NCBI GenBank assembly: GCA_900767955.1
Contig: CAAGBC010000060.1
Coordinates: forward strand, 1-64,000
Reading direction: 5' to 3'
DNA length: 64,000 nucleotides
DNA from: Spirochaetia bacterium
GTDB lineage: Bacteria > Spirochaetota > Spirochaetia > Treponematales > Treponemataceae
Shown: one piece after another, positions 36,801 through 44,741 of the stretch
Layout: every line of letters starts with the position of its first letter
How positions within the stretch are numbered: the first letter of the stretch is position 1
Translations under genes and position numbers: made by a program
The notes under the pieces: generated by a model
Told to the model about the DNA's origin: nothing
What the model saw: only the letters and a program-made list of their open reading frames with translations
The model's database searches: none

Positions 36801-36850
36801 AGAAGTTCAAAATCTTTATATGACTTATTTAATATATTTTTTGTTGACAT
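33806..36850 (-). CDS. M16C zinc metallopeptidase (PreP/presequence protease type)
   Basis: The 1014-residue protein holds the inverted zinc motif HILEHSVFCGS (HxxEH) near residue 67 and the distal Glu in VVYNEMKGSYSS. It continues through the four M16 domains, including the late R/Y motif region TTGGAYGASATVSS. Its length matches PreP/Cym1-type enzymes that degrade unstructured peptides in a closed chamber. No signal sequence, so probably cytoplasmic. The promoter abuts the ATG and lies in the end of fliG1. Confidence 0.93.
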   Translation of the reverse strand: MSTKNILNKSYKDFELLSINEIPDCNSVGIYLRHKKTGLDVFHLVNDDEENLFAFCFRTPVKNSTGAAHILEHSVFCGSQKFPLKEPFTNMMNQSVNTFLNALTYPDKTVYPASSLVQKDYFNLMDVYGDAVFFPLLRKEAFYQEAYRLEINEKEEFELQGVVYNEMKGSYSSFDSVATDEQVKSIFANTVYAEDSGGDPLHIPTFTYEDFKEFHKTYYKPNNCLLFLFGNIPTEVQLDFVQEHFLDRIQDYPSEVNFSATPNVNPDFLKWETPEELKEPKKVSAVAPNVGATGSTVTLNWLCGNSNDLYSYLECAFLCEVLLGHDGSPLAKALTDSELGDDLAPYSGITGEMKSFFASFGLHGVQKKNVNKVYELILSVLEKLSKTGVSKNDIDAALMSVEFLNREVVRGSGPYSLALLDRVLRQWNYGSEPHKGLLYRKNFEIIRENAKNDSEYIQKLIKKFFLNNTNCSYIDVAPSDSYLKERAKKEQELIKELSQKIDIASYKNELNILHEYQNHRETPEETACVPSLFPSDIDSELKEINAEMFSVENNGSKVPIIKSIVDTNGISYIEVLFPADVLDAEDYLYLPFFADCSTNCGWNGKSWSVCAEEVAIKTGGIFAQLHAASKSQTKNTKKMEETIIDKNIIARDWLSFRCKFLSEKTQEGLDLLSEVINTYEFNDVKRVKKLLKEIRTGIRSSLVPRGNRYAALRSRASFSHEGLLQEIWFGIRQFFFIEKLAYTCPKKIVKKLNSIKEKIAKAGGVIHVISDKESYSKVEDCLPKFINTIGLKNPSPKTSRSDDEFAKMLLVKNEKFLPEMEIFTTSSQVGYSSSVMNASGLGTKETVAEIVLAHWLSGTFLWDKIRTTGGAYGASATVSSIAKCFTFSTYRDPNPLKSVDVFIESLQEAAQVNLSNEECDKLITGTYGEEFLPVSPATEGRIGLIRILASVSNEDQKDKLKNLLSVKPEDLKDAAERIFQNSSNTKTTVIGDKALKKYAQNKAKKTSVIVKLPL

Positions 36851-36856
36851 ACAAAA

Positions 36857-36885
36857 ATTATATCACAGTCACACATAAATGTCAT
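36857..36885 (-). promoter_or_regulatory. Promoter of the M16C peptidase gene, predicted leaderless
   Basis: On the minus strand ATGACA (36880-36885), 17 bases, a perfect TATAAT (36857-36862), then 6 bases to the ATG. The -35 is inside the last codons of fliG1. Confidence 0.65.
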
Positions 36886-38083
36886 CGTTGCGATTTTTTA
36901 TAATTAATTTACCTTCTTCAAATGCCCGTCGAAGAACACTAAAAAAGTGTGAAGTAATTCTTTCACAATCTTTGCGTAACATTGGCTTATTCAACTGTTC
37001 TTCATCTTGAATTTGCACTTTTCTACCAGAAGAAACACAACTAAATATTTTATCTTTGAAGGAATCAGGTTTTCCTGCAAGTAAAAATGCAATATCAACA
37101 TCACTCATTGTGCGCAAATATTCTTGAAGGAATCTATCATCACAGGCAATTACATCATCAATTGTAAATAATCTACTTCGTAAATCTTGTCCCAAATCTG
37201 GATCTTCTTCTGATAAAGAAGAAAGAATTTCATTTTCTGCAGATGGAGACATTTTCTTTAAAATTTCTGCAAGAGCATTTCTTCCGTCTATATTTTCTGC
37301 TTTTTCAGAAGTTTGTGCTAATGATTTTTCGTGCATTGCTTGGTCTATTCTACGCAAAATATCTGGAGAAATTGGTTGCATTTTTGCCAAGCGGAAAATC
37401 ACATCTTTTTTATCTTCTGGCTCCATTAAATTTATAACACTTGCTGATTTTTTTGGTTCCAAATGAGAAAGAACTAAGGCACGCACGGCTGCACTTTCAT
37501 CTTTTAATAGGAAGTAAATTCGTTCACTATCTGCATCATTTAAATAATCAAAAGGTTTAGCGCCCTTAAATGGAACTACTTTTGATAACAATTCTTCTGC
37601 ACGGTCAGCCCCGTAGGCTTTTTCCAAAATATTACGAGCTGTATCAACACCACCAGATTCTCTTGCTCGTTCAAGCAAACTTTGAAACTCTGCAAGAATA
37701 ACAGATGCTTCATCTGGGTCAACAGAACGAATAGACGCAATTTCAGGAATTATTCTTTCTGTCTGTTCAGCAGAAAGATGAGGAATAATTTTAGCTGCTT
37801 CGTCAACACCAATAAGCAATAAAAATTTTGCTACACGACGATAAACAGAATCTTTTTCATCTGATTGCTTTTCTTTTGCAGGAACTTTTATAAGTCCAGT
37901 CTGGGATTGTTGAGTTTTTTGCTGATTTATATTCTTTTGATCTTTTTTTACATTCTGACTTAATATTTTTCCAATTTCTACATTTACATCACTAAACAAA
38001 GGTTTTTCTGAAGTTTTTTCGTCTTTTGATTCTGCCTTACTAGCATTTTGGTATGCATTGGCTCTAATATCATTCAAGTTCAT
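36869..38083 (-). CDS. fliG1: FliG-like protein (spirochaete FliG1 type)
   Basis: The 404-residue protein has a charged, Gln/Lys-rich N-terminal extension of about 75 residues, then FliG-like domains (RRVAKFLLLIGVDEAAKIIPHLSAEQTERI; LKDESAAVRALVLSHLEPKKSASVI; LFTIDDVIACDDRFLQEYLRTMSDVDIAFLL). The EHPQ motif of motor FliG is replaced, and the torque helix charges are only partly kept. Spirochaetes carry two FliG proteins; FliG1 is not the main motor ring protein and in Borrelia is known from polar localisation. The assignment to FliG1 is by this divergence. No other flagellar gene is adjacent. Confidence 0.82.
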   Translation of the reverse strand: MNLNDIRANAYQNASKAESKDEKTSEKPLFSDVNVEIGKILSQNVKKDQKNINQQKTQQSQTGLIKVPAKEKQSDEKDSVYRRVAKFLLLIGVDEAAKIIPHLSAEQTERIIPEIASIRSVDPDEASVILAEFQSLLERARESGGVDTARNILEKAYGADRAEELLSKVVPFKGAKPFDYLNDADSERIYFLLKDESAAVRALVLSHLEPKKSASVINLMEPEDKKDVIFRLAKMQPISPDILRRIDQAMHEKSLAQTSEKAENIDGRNALAEILKKMSPSAENEILSSLSEEDPDLGQDLRSRLFTIDDVIACDDRFLQEYLRTMSDVDIAFLLAGKPDSFKDKIFSCVSSGRKVQIQDEEQLNKPMLRKDCERITSHFFSVLRRAFEEGKLIIKNRNDDIYV

Positions 38084-38133
38084 ACTATAATATTAACACA
38101 AAAAACAATGTAATAAAAGCATAATATTTTACA

Positions 38134-39090
38134 TTAAATATGAAAGCAACGAACTTTATGATTTTCAGCTATTTCACGCATTTGAGGAATAGAATTCTTG
38201 CATTTTTCATCTGCGTATGGACAGCGATGTGCAAAACAACAGCAATTTTCTTGTTGTAATGTACTTTTTACTTCAATATTAGAATCTTTTATTCCTTCAA
38301 AAAGTAATTTCGTATATGGATGAACTGCATTTTTATACAAAGAACTAGCTTCTGCTTCTTCCACTAAAATTCCACGATACATAACGCCAATAACATCACT
38401 AAAATAACAAGCAACTTTTAAATCATGAGTGATAAATAAATAACTTAAATTATGTTTTTGACGCAAATCTTGTAACAAATTAATTATTTGCCCCTGAATA
38501 GAAACATCTAATGCAGAAACTACTTCATCACAAATTAATAATTCTGGATTCATAATTAATCCACGAGCAATAGAAATTCTTTGTCTTTGACCGCCAGAAA
38601 ATTCCGTAGGATAACGAGATAAATCACCCTCTGAAAGTCCTACTTCTTGAATTATTTTTATAGCCGCTTCCTGTGCTGCTTGTTTATTTTTCCATTTAGA
38701 TGAATATTTTAATCCAGAAGTCAAAATATCATAAACGCTAATTCTAGGATTTAATGAACGAGCTGGGTCTTGAAAAATATATTTTACTTGTTCTCTGTAT
38801 AATTTTAGTTCCTTTTTATTTAAAGATGAAACATTCAAAAAACTGTCACTATCTTTTGATTTAAATAATATATTTCCACTTGAAACTTTATACATTTGAA
38901 TTATTAATCTTGCTGTTGTTGTTTTTCCGCATCCAGATTCACCAACAATTCCGTAAATGGAACCGCGTTTTAATGACAAGGATAAATCATTTACTGCATA
39001 TACAATTTTTTGCTTTTTTGAAAAAAATCCAGCTTCCAAATTAAAATTTTTATATAAATTTTCTAATTGCAAAATATTATCTTGTTTCAT
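38134..39090 (-). CDS. oppF: Oligopeptide ABC transporter ATP-binding protein OppF
   Basis: The 318-residue ATPase has Walker A GESGCGKTT, signature SGGQRQRISIARG, Walker B LLICDEVVSALD and the C-terminal cysteine region of Opp/Dpp ATPases (FAHRCPYADEKCKNS). AAGGA precedes the start. It is the last gene of oppA-oppB-oppCD-oppF, 2 bp after the fused permease-ATPase, and should pair with the ATPase half of that fusion. Confidence 0.94.
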   Translation of the reverse strand: MKQDNILQLENLYKNFNLEAGFFSKKQKIVYAVNDLSLSLKRGSIYGIVGESGCGKTTTARLIIQMYKVSSGNILFKSKDSDSFLNVSSLNKKELKLYREQVKYIFQDPARSLNPRISVYDILTSGLKYSSKWKNKQAAQEAAIKIIQEVGLSEGDLSRYPTEFSGGQRQRISIARGLIMNPELLICDEVVSALDVSIQGQIINLLQDLRQKHNLSYLFITHDLKVACYFSDVIGVMYRGILVEEAEASSLYKNAVHPYTKLLFEGIKDSNIEVKSTLQQENCCCFAHRCPYADEKCKNSIPQMREIAENHKVRCFHI

Positions 39091-39092
39091 AC

Positions 39093-41159
39093 TTATTCCT
39101 TATTTTCTGTGACTTTATAACAATTTTCATATTTTTCTTTACAAACATCTTTAGCATAGGAACATCGAGCATAAAACGGACAACCAATTTCTTTAGATGT
39201 TGATTCTAATACTTTTCCAGGAATCGAAATCATTTTATTTATTGTGTAATGACTTCCAAACTTTGGTAACGCAGACACAAGAGCTTGTGTATACGGATGT
39301 TTTGGAGAATTAATTATTTGTAAAGCATTTCCAATTTCCATAATTTTTCCGCCATACATTACTGCAATTCTATCAGAAATTTTTGCAACTAAATCAATAT
39401 CATGGCTAATAAAAATTATTGACAAATTCCTTTGTTGTTTTAAACGAAGCAAAAGAGAAATTATCTGAGCTTGAATTGTTACATCCAAAGCTGTAGTTGG
39501 TTCATCTGCAATTAACAATTCACAATCTTGCGCAATAGCTAAAGCAATTCCTATGCGCTGTAATTGTCCACCGCTAAACTGATGAGGATAACTTGACAAT
39601 CTTTTTTCTGGGTCAGGTAATCCAACTTCATTTAATAATTCTACTGCCTTGGCAAATGCTTCTTCCTTGGAAATTTCAGGAGTATTTTTGCGGAATGTTT
39701 CATAAAATACATTTCCAATATTTTGCAATGGGTCAAAGGAACGACCTGGTTCTTGAAAAATTAATGCAATTCTGGAACCACGATATTTAATTAATTCTTT
39801 TTGTGATAGCGAAGTTAAATCAGTTCCGTCAAAAAATATTTTTCCTGACATTGTAGCATTACTTGGCAAAAGCCCCGGAATGGCAGTTGTAGAAACAGAT
39901 TTTCCACTACCCGATTCTCCAACGATACCTAAAATTTCACCTTTTTTTACATCAAATGAAACATCTCTAACACCATAAACTAAAATTCGTTTTGTTCCTC
40001 TTAGTACAGAAAAAGTAACATTTAGATTTTTTATACTTAGCAAATTATCTTTTTCACAAGATGCTTCATCATTTTTAATTTTGTTTATTTTTTTCCGTTT
40101 ATTAAAAACTGCATTGTAAGGGTCATAAAAATCTCTTAAAGCATCGCCTAAAAAATTAAAAGCCAAAGTAACAAGTAACAACATAAAAACAGGATATAGC
40201 AACCAAGGAAAATTCTTTAAATTTGAAAGCGTAGAAATATCGCGATTAATCAAAGAACCCCAACTAACTGCTGGGTCGTTTATTCCAAGTCCAAGGTAAG
40301 ATAAAGTTGTTTCACTCATAATAAAACCTGGAACACTTAAAGCAGTATTTACAATTAAAAGACTTGTAATTTGCGGAATGATATATTTAAAAATAATTAC
40401 GCAAGTAGGAATTCCTTCAAGAGTTGCGTTTACAACAAATTCTTCACGCTTTATTGAATGAACCATACCACGAATTGTTCGTGCAGAACCAGGCCATCCA
40501 ACAAGAGCAAGAATTAAAGTAATTACCATATACGCAGTGCCACTATCCATTTTTGTATTCAATAACGAACGCAAAAACAAAATAAAATACAAGCTTGGAA
40601 TTAGCATAAAAAATTCTGCAAAGCGCATAATTGACCAATCAGTAATTCCACCAAAAAACCCAGCAAAGCCACCCAAAAGAACTGCAAGCAACAAAGAAAT
40701 TCCCGTAGCCACAAAACCAATCGTCAAAGAAATTCTGCTTCCATAAACAATTCTACTGAACAAATCTCTTCCCAAGTTGTCAGCACCTAACAAATAAGCA
40801 GGATATACTTTTCCATCAGAAGATTTTGTTCCAAACAAATGAATATCACATGGAATAATTCCAAACATTTTATAGGAAGAACCTTTTACAAAAAACTTTA
40901 AATCGTGAATATATTCAGTATCTTTTACTTTTGCGTACTGCCAATTTGATTTATCTAAAACTCTATGTTCACGAACTTTAAATCCTTTTAGCGTAAATTC
41001 GATATTTGCAGGATGATAAGTGTTATTTTCAAAAGTCATAGTTGCAGGATAAGGAGCAATAAATTCTGCAAAAATCATAACAAAATACACAAGACATAAA
41101 AAAATTACAGAAATAAAAGCCAAAGGTCTTGTTGATAAATACTCAAAAAACTTTTTCAT
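39093..41159 (-). CDS. oppCD: Fused oligopeptide permease and ATPase (OppC-OppD)
   Basis: One 688-residue frame encodes an OppC-type permease (about residues 1-370: first membrane helix, a large exported insertion, GRDLFSRIVYGSRISL, then five more helices) joined by a basic linker to an OppD-type ATPase (about 385-688: Walker A GESGSGKS, signature SGGQLQRIGIA, Walker B LLIADEPTTALD, cysteine region FYARCSYAKDVC). I see no frameshift. The start at 41159 has AAAGGA upstream and follows the oppB stop by 1 bp; longer starts lie inside oppB. Confidence 0.93.
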   Translation of the reverse strand: MKKFFEYLSTRPLAFISVIFLCLVYFVMIFAEFIAPYPATMTFENNTYHPANIEFTLKGFKVREHRVLDKSNWQYAKVKDTEYIHDLKFFVKGSSYKMFGIIPCDIHLFGTKSSDGKVYPAYLLGADNLGRDLFSRIVYGSRISLTIGFVATGISLLLAVLLGGFAGFFGGITDWSIMRFAEFFMLIPSLYFILFLRSLLNTKMDSGTAYMVITLILALVGWPGSARTIRGMVHSIKREEFVVNATLEGIPTCVIIFKYIIPQITSLLIVNTALSVPGFIMSETTLSYLGLGINDPAVSWGSLINRDISTLSNLKNFPWLLYPVFMLLLVTLAFNFLGDALRDFYDPYNAVFNKRKKINKIKNDEASCEKDNLLSIKNLNVTFSVLRGTKRILVYGVRDVSFDVKKGEILGIVGESGSGKSVSTTAIPGLLPSNATMSGKIFFDGTDLTSLSQKELIKYRGSRIALIFQEPGRSFDPLQNIGNVFYETFRKNTPEISKEEAFAKAVELLNEVGLPDPEKRLSSYPHQFSGGQLQRIGIALAIAQDCELLIADEPTTALDVTIQAQIISLLLRLKQQRNLSIIFISHDIDLVAKISDRIAVMYGGKIMEIGNALQIINSPKHPYTQALVSALPKFGSHYTINKMISIPGKVLESTSKEIGCPFYARCSYAKDVCKEKYENCYKVTENKE

Positions 41160-41160
41160 T

Positions 41161-42276
41161 TTACTGTTCCTTTCCATAGCGAATTCTTGGGTCAACAATA
41201 GCCAACAAAATATCAGAAATAACCATACCTGCAAGAACAAGGGCAGAAATAAACATACTATTTGCCAAAACCAAATTTATATCTTCTTGCAAAACAGCTT
41301 CATACATCAAACGACCAATTCCTGGATAAGCAAAAATAATTTCCAAAACCAAGGAACCACTAAACAAACTTGCTAACAAATTAGCGCTACCAGTAATATA
41401 TGGATTTAATGTATTTCTAAAAGCATGATTCAAGTAAACACGCTTTTCTGAAATTCCTCTTGCACGCAAAGCAAAAATATAAGGCATTCCCATTTGGTCA
41501 AGCATAGTTGCTCTTATCATACGCATAGTTCCGCCGACTCCGCCCAAAAACGAAGCAAGTAAAGGCAAAAAAACATGATGAACATAACTAAAACTAAATT
41601 TTAGTGGTGATTGCATAAAAGGAAAATCTGGATACCCAGTCACAGGAAACAATCCCGTAACAGAAGCAAATAATTGCAACAAAATTAATAATAAAATCCC
41701 TGGAAACGCGTGAAAAAACAAAGCAAAAAATGTTGCAGCTGTATCAAGTTTTGTTCCTACTTTGCTAGAAAAAAACACACCAAGTAAAAATGAAGTAATT
41801 GTAATAAAAACAAGGGAAATTAAATTCAATAAAACAGAATTCCAAATTCTAGAACCAAGCAAAAAACTTACAGGAGCTCTTGAAACTAAACTGATTCCCA
41901 AATCATGATGAATAATAACACGCTCTAACCACTTAAAATACTGAATATAAAACGGTTTATCTAAACCAAATTCTTTTCTAAGTTGTTCCATTTGTTGGTC
42001 TGAAAAAGTATTTTCATTTGTTGCAAAATTAGAAGTGTTTGCTTTATTGCCACCGTCTACACTAGACATTATTTGCTGACTCATCATTTGGTCAACAATA
42101 TCGCCAGGGGCTAAATCCATAAGAGCAAACAAGGCAAAACCTAATAAAAATAGCAATACAATCATAGTTACAACACGACTAACTATAAATGAAAATAAAG
42201 GCGCTTTAGTTTTGAAAATATTCCATGGAGTTAATAATGTTGTTAGTAATTTATTAAAAAAAACTTTTACAGTCAT
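41161..42276 (-). CDS. oppB: Oligopeptide ABC transporter permease OppB
   Basis: The 371-residue permease has six predicted helices. It has the OppB/DppB N-terminal signature (FIVSRVVTMIVLLFLLG, then LAPGDIVD) and the cytoplasmic coupling region LRARGISEKRVYLNHAFRNTLNPY. The ATG at 42276 is preferred, with GCGGAA before it; the upstream TTG lies in a palindrome. It is between oppA and the oppCD fusion. Confidence 0.93.
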   Translation of the reverse strand: MTVKVFFNKLLTTLLTPWNIFKTKAPLFSFIVSRVVTMIVLLFLLGFALFALMDLAPGDIVDQMMSQQIMSSVDGGNKANTSNFATNENTFSDQQMEQLRKEFGLDKPFYIQYFKWLERVIIHHDLGISLVSRAPVSFLLGSRIWNSVLLNLISLVFITITSFLLGVFFSSKVGTKLDTAATFFALFFHAFPGILLLILLQLFASVTGLFPVTGYPDFPFMQSPLKFSFSYVHHVFLPLLASFLGGVGGTMRMIRATMLDQMGMPYIFALRARGISEKRVYLNHAFRNTLNPYITGSANLLASLFSGSLVLEIIFAYPGIGRLMYEAVLQEDINLVLANSMFISALVLAGMVISDILLAIVDPRIRYGKEQ

Positions 42277-42302
42277 ATAAAGTTCCGCATATTTTTTTAT
42301 AA

Positions 42303-42317
42303 GTCTGCAACGCAAAC
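42303..42317 (-). promoter_or_regulatory. TTTGC-N3-GCAAA-like palindrome before oppB
   Basis: On the minus strand AGTTTGC-GTT-GCAGACT forms a stem with one T-G wobble, 27 bases before the oppB start and just after oppA. It is a variant of the palindrome found in other leaders of this window. Confidence 0.4.
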
Positions 42318-42322
42318 TAAAA

Positions 42323-44143
42323 TTATTTATTCAAAAAAACATTAGATAAAGTGGCACCATTTTTGCTATCAAAATAAACATTAGACAAATTCCATTTATT
42401 TCTTATTGCAAAAAAAGTTTTATTACGCACTAAATAAATTATTGGACATTCTTCCAAAATAATGCGCTGATATTCATCCCAAATTACTTTTGCTTTTTTA
42501 TAATCGTTTGTATAACTTCCTTCGTTATATAAATAATCAATTCTGGCTTCCCATTCAGTGGCAGGAGTTTCTTGCAAAGGATTCCACAAGTGAAGATTAC
42601 CATTTGATGGCCAAACATTACTTCCTTGTGACGGGAACAAATTCGCTCCCAAACCAATAATAACCGATTGCCAATCATAAGTTGCAGTAAGCATTTCTAT
42701 AATTTTTTGAAAATCCAGCTGTCGAATATTTACTCTAATACCAACTTTGGAACATTCATCACTTATAATTTGTGCAATATCATTTAAAACTGTATTTGAA
42801 GACGGAATAGTCAAATCAAATTCAATTTTATTTCCTGCAGAATCACACATAATTCCTTGCGGATTTTGTTTAATTCCGATTGACTCAAGTAATTTTATAG
42901 CACGGGCAGAATCATAGCGATATTGCAAAGTTATATCAGCATCATAAAAAGGATTTGCCTCAGCAAAAAAGGAATGTTTTGGTTCTGCCAAGCCTCTGTA
43001 AGTTTGGCTAATAATTCTGTCACGATTTAACAAACAACTCATCGCTTGTCTAAATTTTTTATTAGTGAACCACGAATAATACAAACTTGAACTATTTTTA
43101 GGATTTTGATTAAAAGACCACAAAGTTGCGGCCATTGCACCTTCAGAATTAAAAACGGTGTAATCATCTTTTTGATTTTTTACAACATCACTTACTTCTT
43201 CTGGGCGTGGATAATATGTTTCAGTTTTTCCTTGCTTGAACAAAAGAAATTCTGTATTCATATCTCCAACAATTTGATAAATCATTTCTTCATAATATGG
43301 AATAGAAACACCATTGGAATCTTTTTCCCAATAATAAGGATTTCTTTTAAAAACTAATCGCTGACCAGGTGTATATTCTGTAATATACCATTGCCCGCAA
43401 GATGGAAGATCCTTTGGATTTACATTTGCAGGAAAAAGATTTTTTACACCTTCAATTCCGCCTTTTTCTTTTGCTGGTTTAAAAATAAAAGAAGGACATA
43501 AACTCATATTTGTAGCAAGCAATGGTTCGGCAACAATGCGAGGAAAAATAAAATCAAAACGCTTGTCATCAATTTTTACACATTCAATGCGCTTTTCTGT
43601 TCCGTCACTCATTGTTACAAATTGCTGCCCGTAACCACTTGAACCAAACTTTGCATCTCCTGCAATTTCGTTATACCAAAAAACAAAATCATCAGAAGTA
43701 ACAGGGATTTTTTTGTCTGAACCATAATAAGTCCAATACAAATCATCTCTTAAAGTATAATGAACAGTTAATGTTCCTTTTTCTTTGTTGATTTCAATAT
43801 CATAAAATGCACAATGGGGTTTCCATTGGCGAGAAGACGCATCGTAATCAACTAAATAATCTAAAGTAACATTTATAATGCCAGCGCTTTCACCGTCACG
43901 CTCTGCAATTAGTTGATTAAAAGTTTTTGGATCAGAAAGAATTACATCATGCCAAGTTCCACCCAAAGCACCAGGCACAAATTCATTACTGTTCCAAGGT
44001 TTTGAAACAGTATTTTTTACTAATTCATCATTTGATTTTTGTGTTATAGCTTCGATTTCGGCAAGAGTCATTTCTGGAACTTTTACGCAAGAAACAAAAC
44101 TGAATAATGATAAAGAAATTCCCACCACAAATAATTTATTCAT
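42323..44143 (-). CDS. oppA: Oligopeptide-binding lipoprotein OppA
   Basis: The 606-residue protein is an extracellular solute-binding protein of family 5. It has a signal sequence with lipobox FVSC (Cys19) and typical segments: VTVHYTLRDDLYWTYYG-like early strand, NPYYWEKDSNGVSIPYYEEMIYQI, and FRQAMSCLLNRDRI. It captures peptides for OppBCDF. It is the first gene of the operon. There is no Shine-Dalgarno, and a TTGACA promoter close by suggests a leaderless mRNA. Confidence 0.93.
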   Translation of the reverse strand: MNKLFVVGISLSLFSFVSCVKVPEMTLAEIEAITQKSNDELVKNTVSKPWNSNEFVPGALGGTWHDVILSDPKTFNQLIAERDGESAGIINVTLDYLVDYDASSRQWKPHCAFYDIEINKEKGTLTVHYTLRDDLYWTYYGSDKKIPVTSDDFVFWYNEIAGDAKFGSSGYGQQFVTMSDGTEKRIECVKIDDKRFDFIFPRIVAEPLLATNMSLCPSFIFKPAKEKGGIEGVKNLFPANVNPKDLPSCGQWYITEYTPGQRLVFKRNPYYWEKDSNGVSIPYYEEMIYQIVGDMNTEFLLFKQGKTETYYPRPEEVSDVVKNQKDDYTVFNSEGAMAATLWSFNQNPKNSSSLYYSWFTNKKFRQAMSCLLNRDRIISQTYRGLAEPKHSFFAEANPFYDADITLQYRYDSARAIKLLESIGIKQNPQGIMCDSAGNKIEFDLTIPSSNTVLNDIAQIISDECSKVGIRVNIRQLDFQKIIEMLTATYDWQSVIIGLGANLFPSQGSNVWPSNGNLHLWNPLQETPATEWEARIDYLYNEGSYTNDYKKAKVIWDEYQRIILEECPIIYLVRNKTFFAIRNKWNLSNVYFDSKNGATLSNVFLNK

Positions 44144-44149
44144 ATTTTT

Positions 44150-44178
44150 ATTCTTGCATACAGTTTAATTGGTGTCAA
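44150..44178 (-). promoter_or_regulatory. Promoter of oppA, possibly leaderless
   Basis: On the minus strand a consensus TTGACA (44173-44178), 17 bases ending in TGC (extended -10 like), AAGAAT (44150-44155), then 6 bases to the ATG. The -10 lacks the first conserved T, so this call is weaker than the others. Confidence 0.4.
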
Positions 44179-44186
44179 TAAAACAA

Positions 44187-44735
44187 TTAATTGTAACGAG
44201 CTCTTTCGCCGCCAATAAGTTTTGGTCTTGAATAAGCACACACAATATTTGCGTTGCCAATTGATTTTTTTGACAATCTAAAAGGAACAGCGACATTTTT
44301 TAAATGCATACCAATTAATGTATTTCCAATATCGATTCCTGCAACAGCTTGAACTGCTTCAACAACAACAGGATGTGAAAATCCATTATAAGCAGCAGTT
44401 GCAAATGAACCACCGCCTTTGAGCCAAGGAACAACAGAAACTTCTTCATAACCAAATTTTTGTCTACATTCTTCTTCAATTACTAAAGCTCTGTTTAAAT
44501 GCTCACAACATTGGCAAGCTAAATAAATTCCATGCTTTTTTAAGATTTTATATGCACAATTAAAAATTACTTTTCCAATTTCTTCGCTAGAATCTTTTCC
44601 GATTGTACCGCCAGAAACTTCACTAGAAGAACATCCAATAACAAACAAACTTCCTTTTGTTACAGGATGAACTTCTAAAAATTCTGAAATTACAGAAACG
44701 ACTTCTTTTTCAATTTGATTCAAAAAATCAGACAT
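44187..44735 (-). CDS. UPF0340 (YwlG/DUF436) family protein
   Basis: The 182-residue protein has the features of the UPF0340 family: IGCSSSEVSGGTIGKDSSEEIG, ACQCCEHLNRALV with paired cysteines, VVPWLKGGGSFATAAY and GIDIGNTLIGMHL. The biochemical role is not known to me. It begins 7 bp after argS with no clear Shine-Dalgarno, so translation is probably coupled to argS. Confidence 0.88.
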   Translation of the reverse strand: MSDFLNQIEKEVVSVISEFLEVHPVTKGSLFVIGCSSSEVSGGTIGKDSSEEIGKVIFNCAYKILKKHGIYLACQCCEHLNRALVIEEECRQKFGYEEVSVVPWLKGGGSFATAAYNGFSHPVVVEAVQAVAGIDIGNTLIGMHLKNVAVPFRLSKKSIGNANIVCAYSRPKLIGGERARYN

Positions 44736-44741
44736 AAGTTT

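Noticed and set aside
38083..38120. Leaderless promoter for fliG1
   Set aside because: A TAATAT stands at the right distance, but the -35 position reads TTTTAT, too weak to list with the others.
39093..41159. Frameshift or assembly error joining oppC and oppD
   Set aside because: Both halves are complete and in frame, with a plausible charged linker, so the fusion is accepted unless read data show otherwise.
42276..42315. TTG start for oppB that adds 13 residues
   Set aside because: The TTG lies in the palindrome and has no ribosome binding site; the ATG at 42276 has GCGGAA at good spacing.
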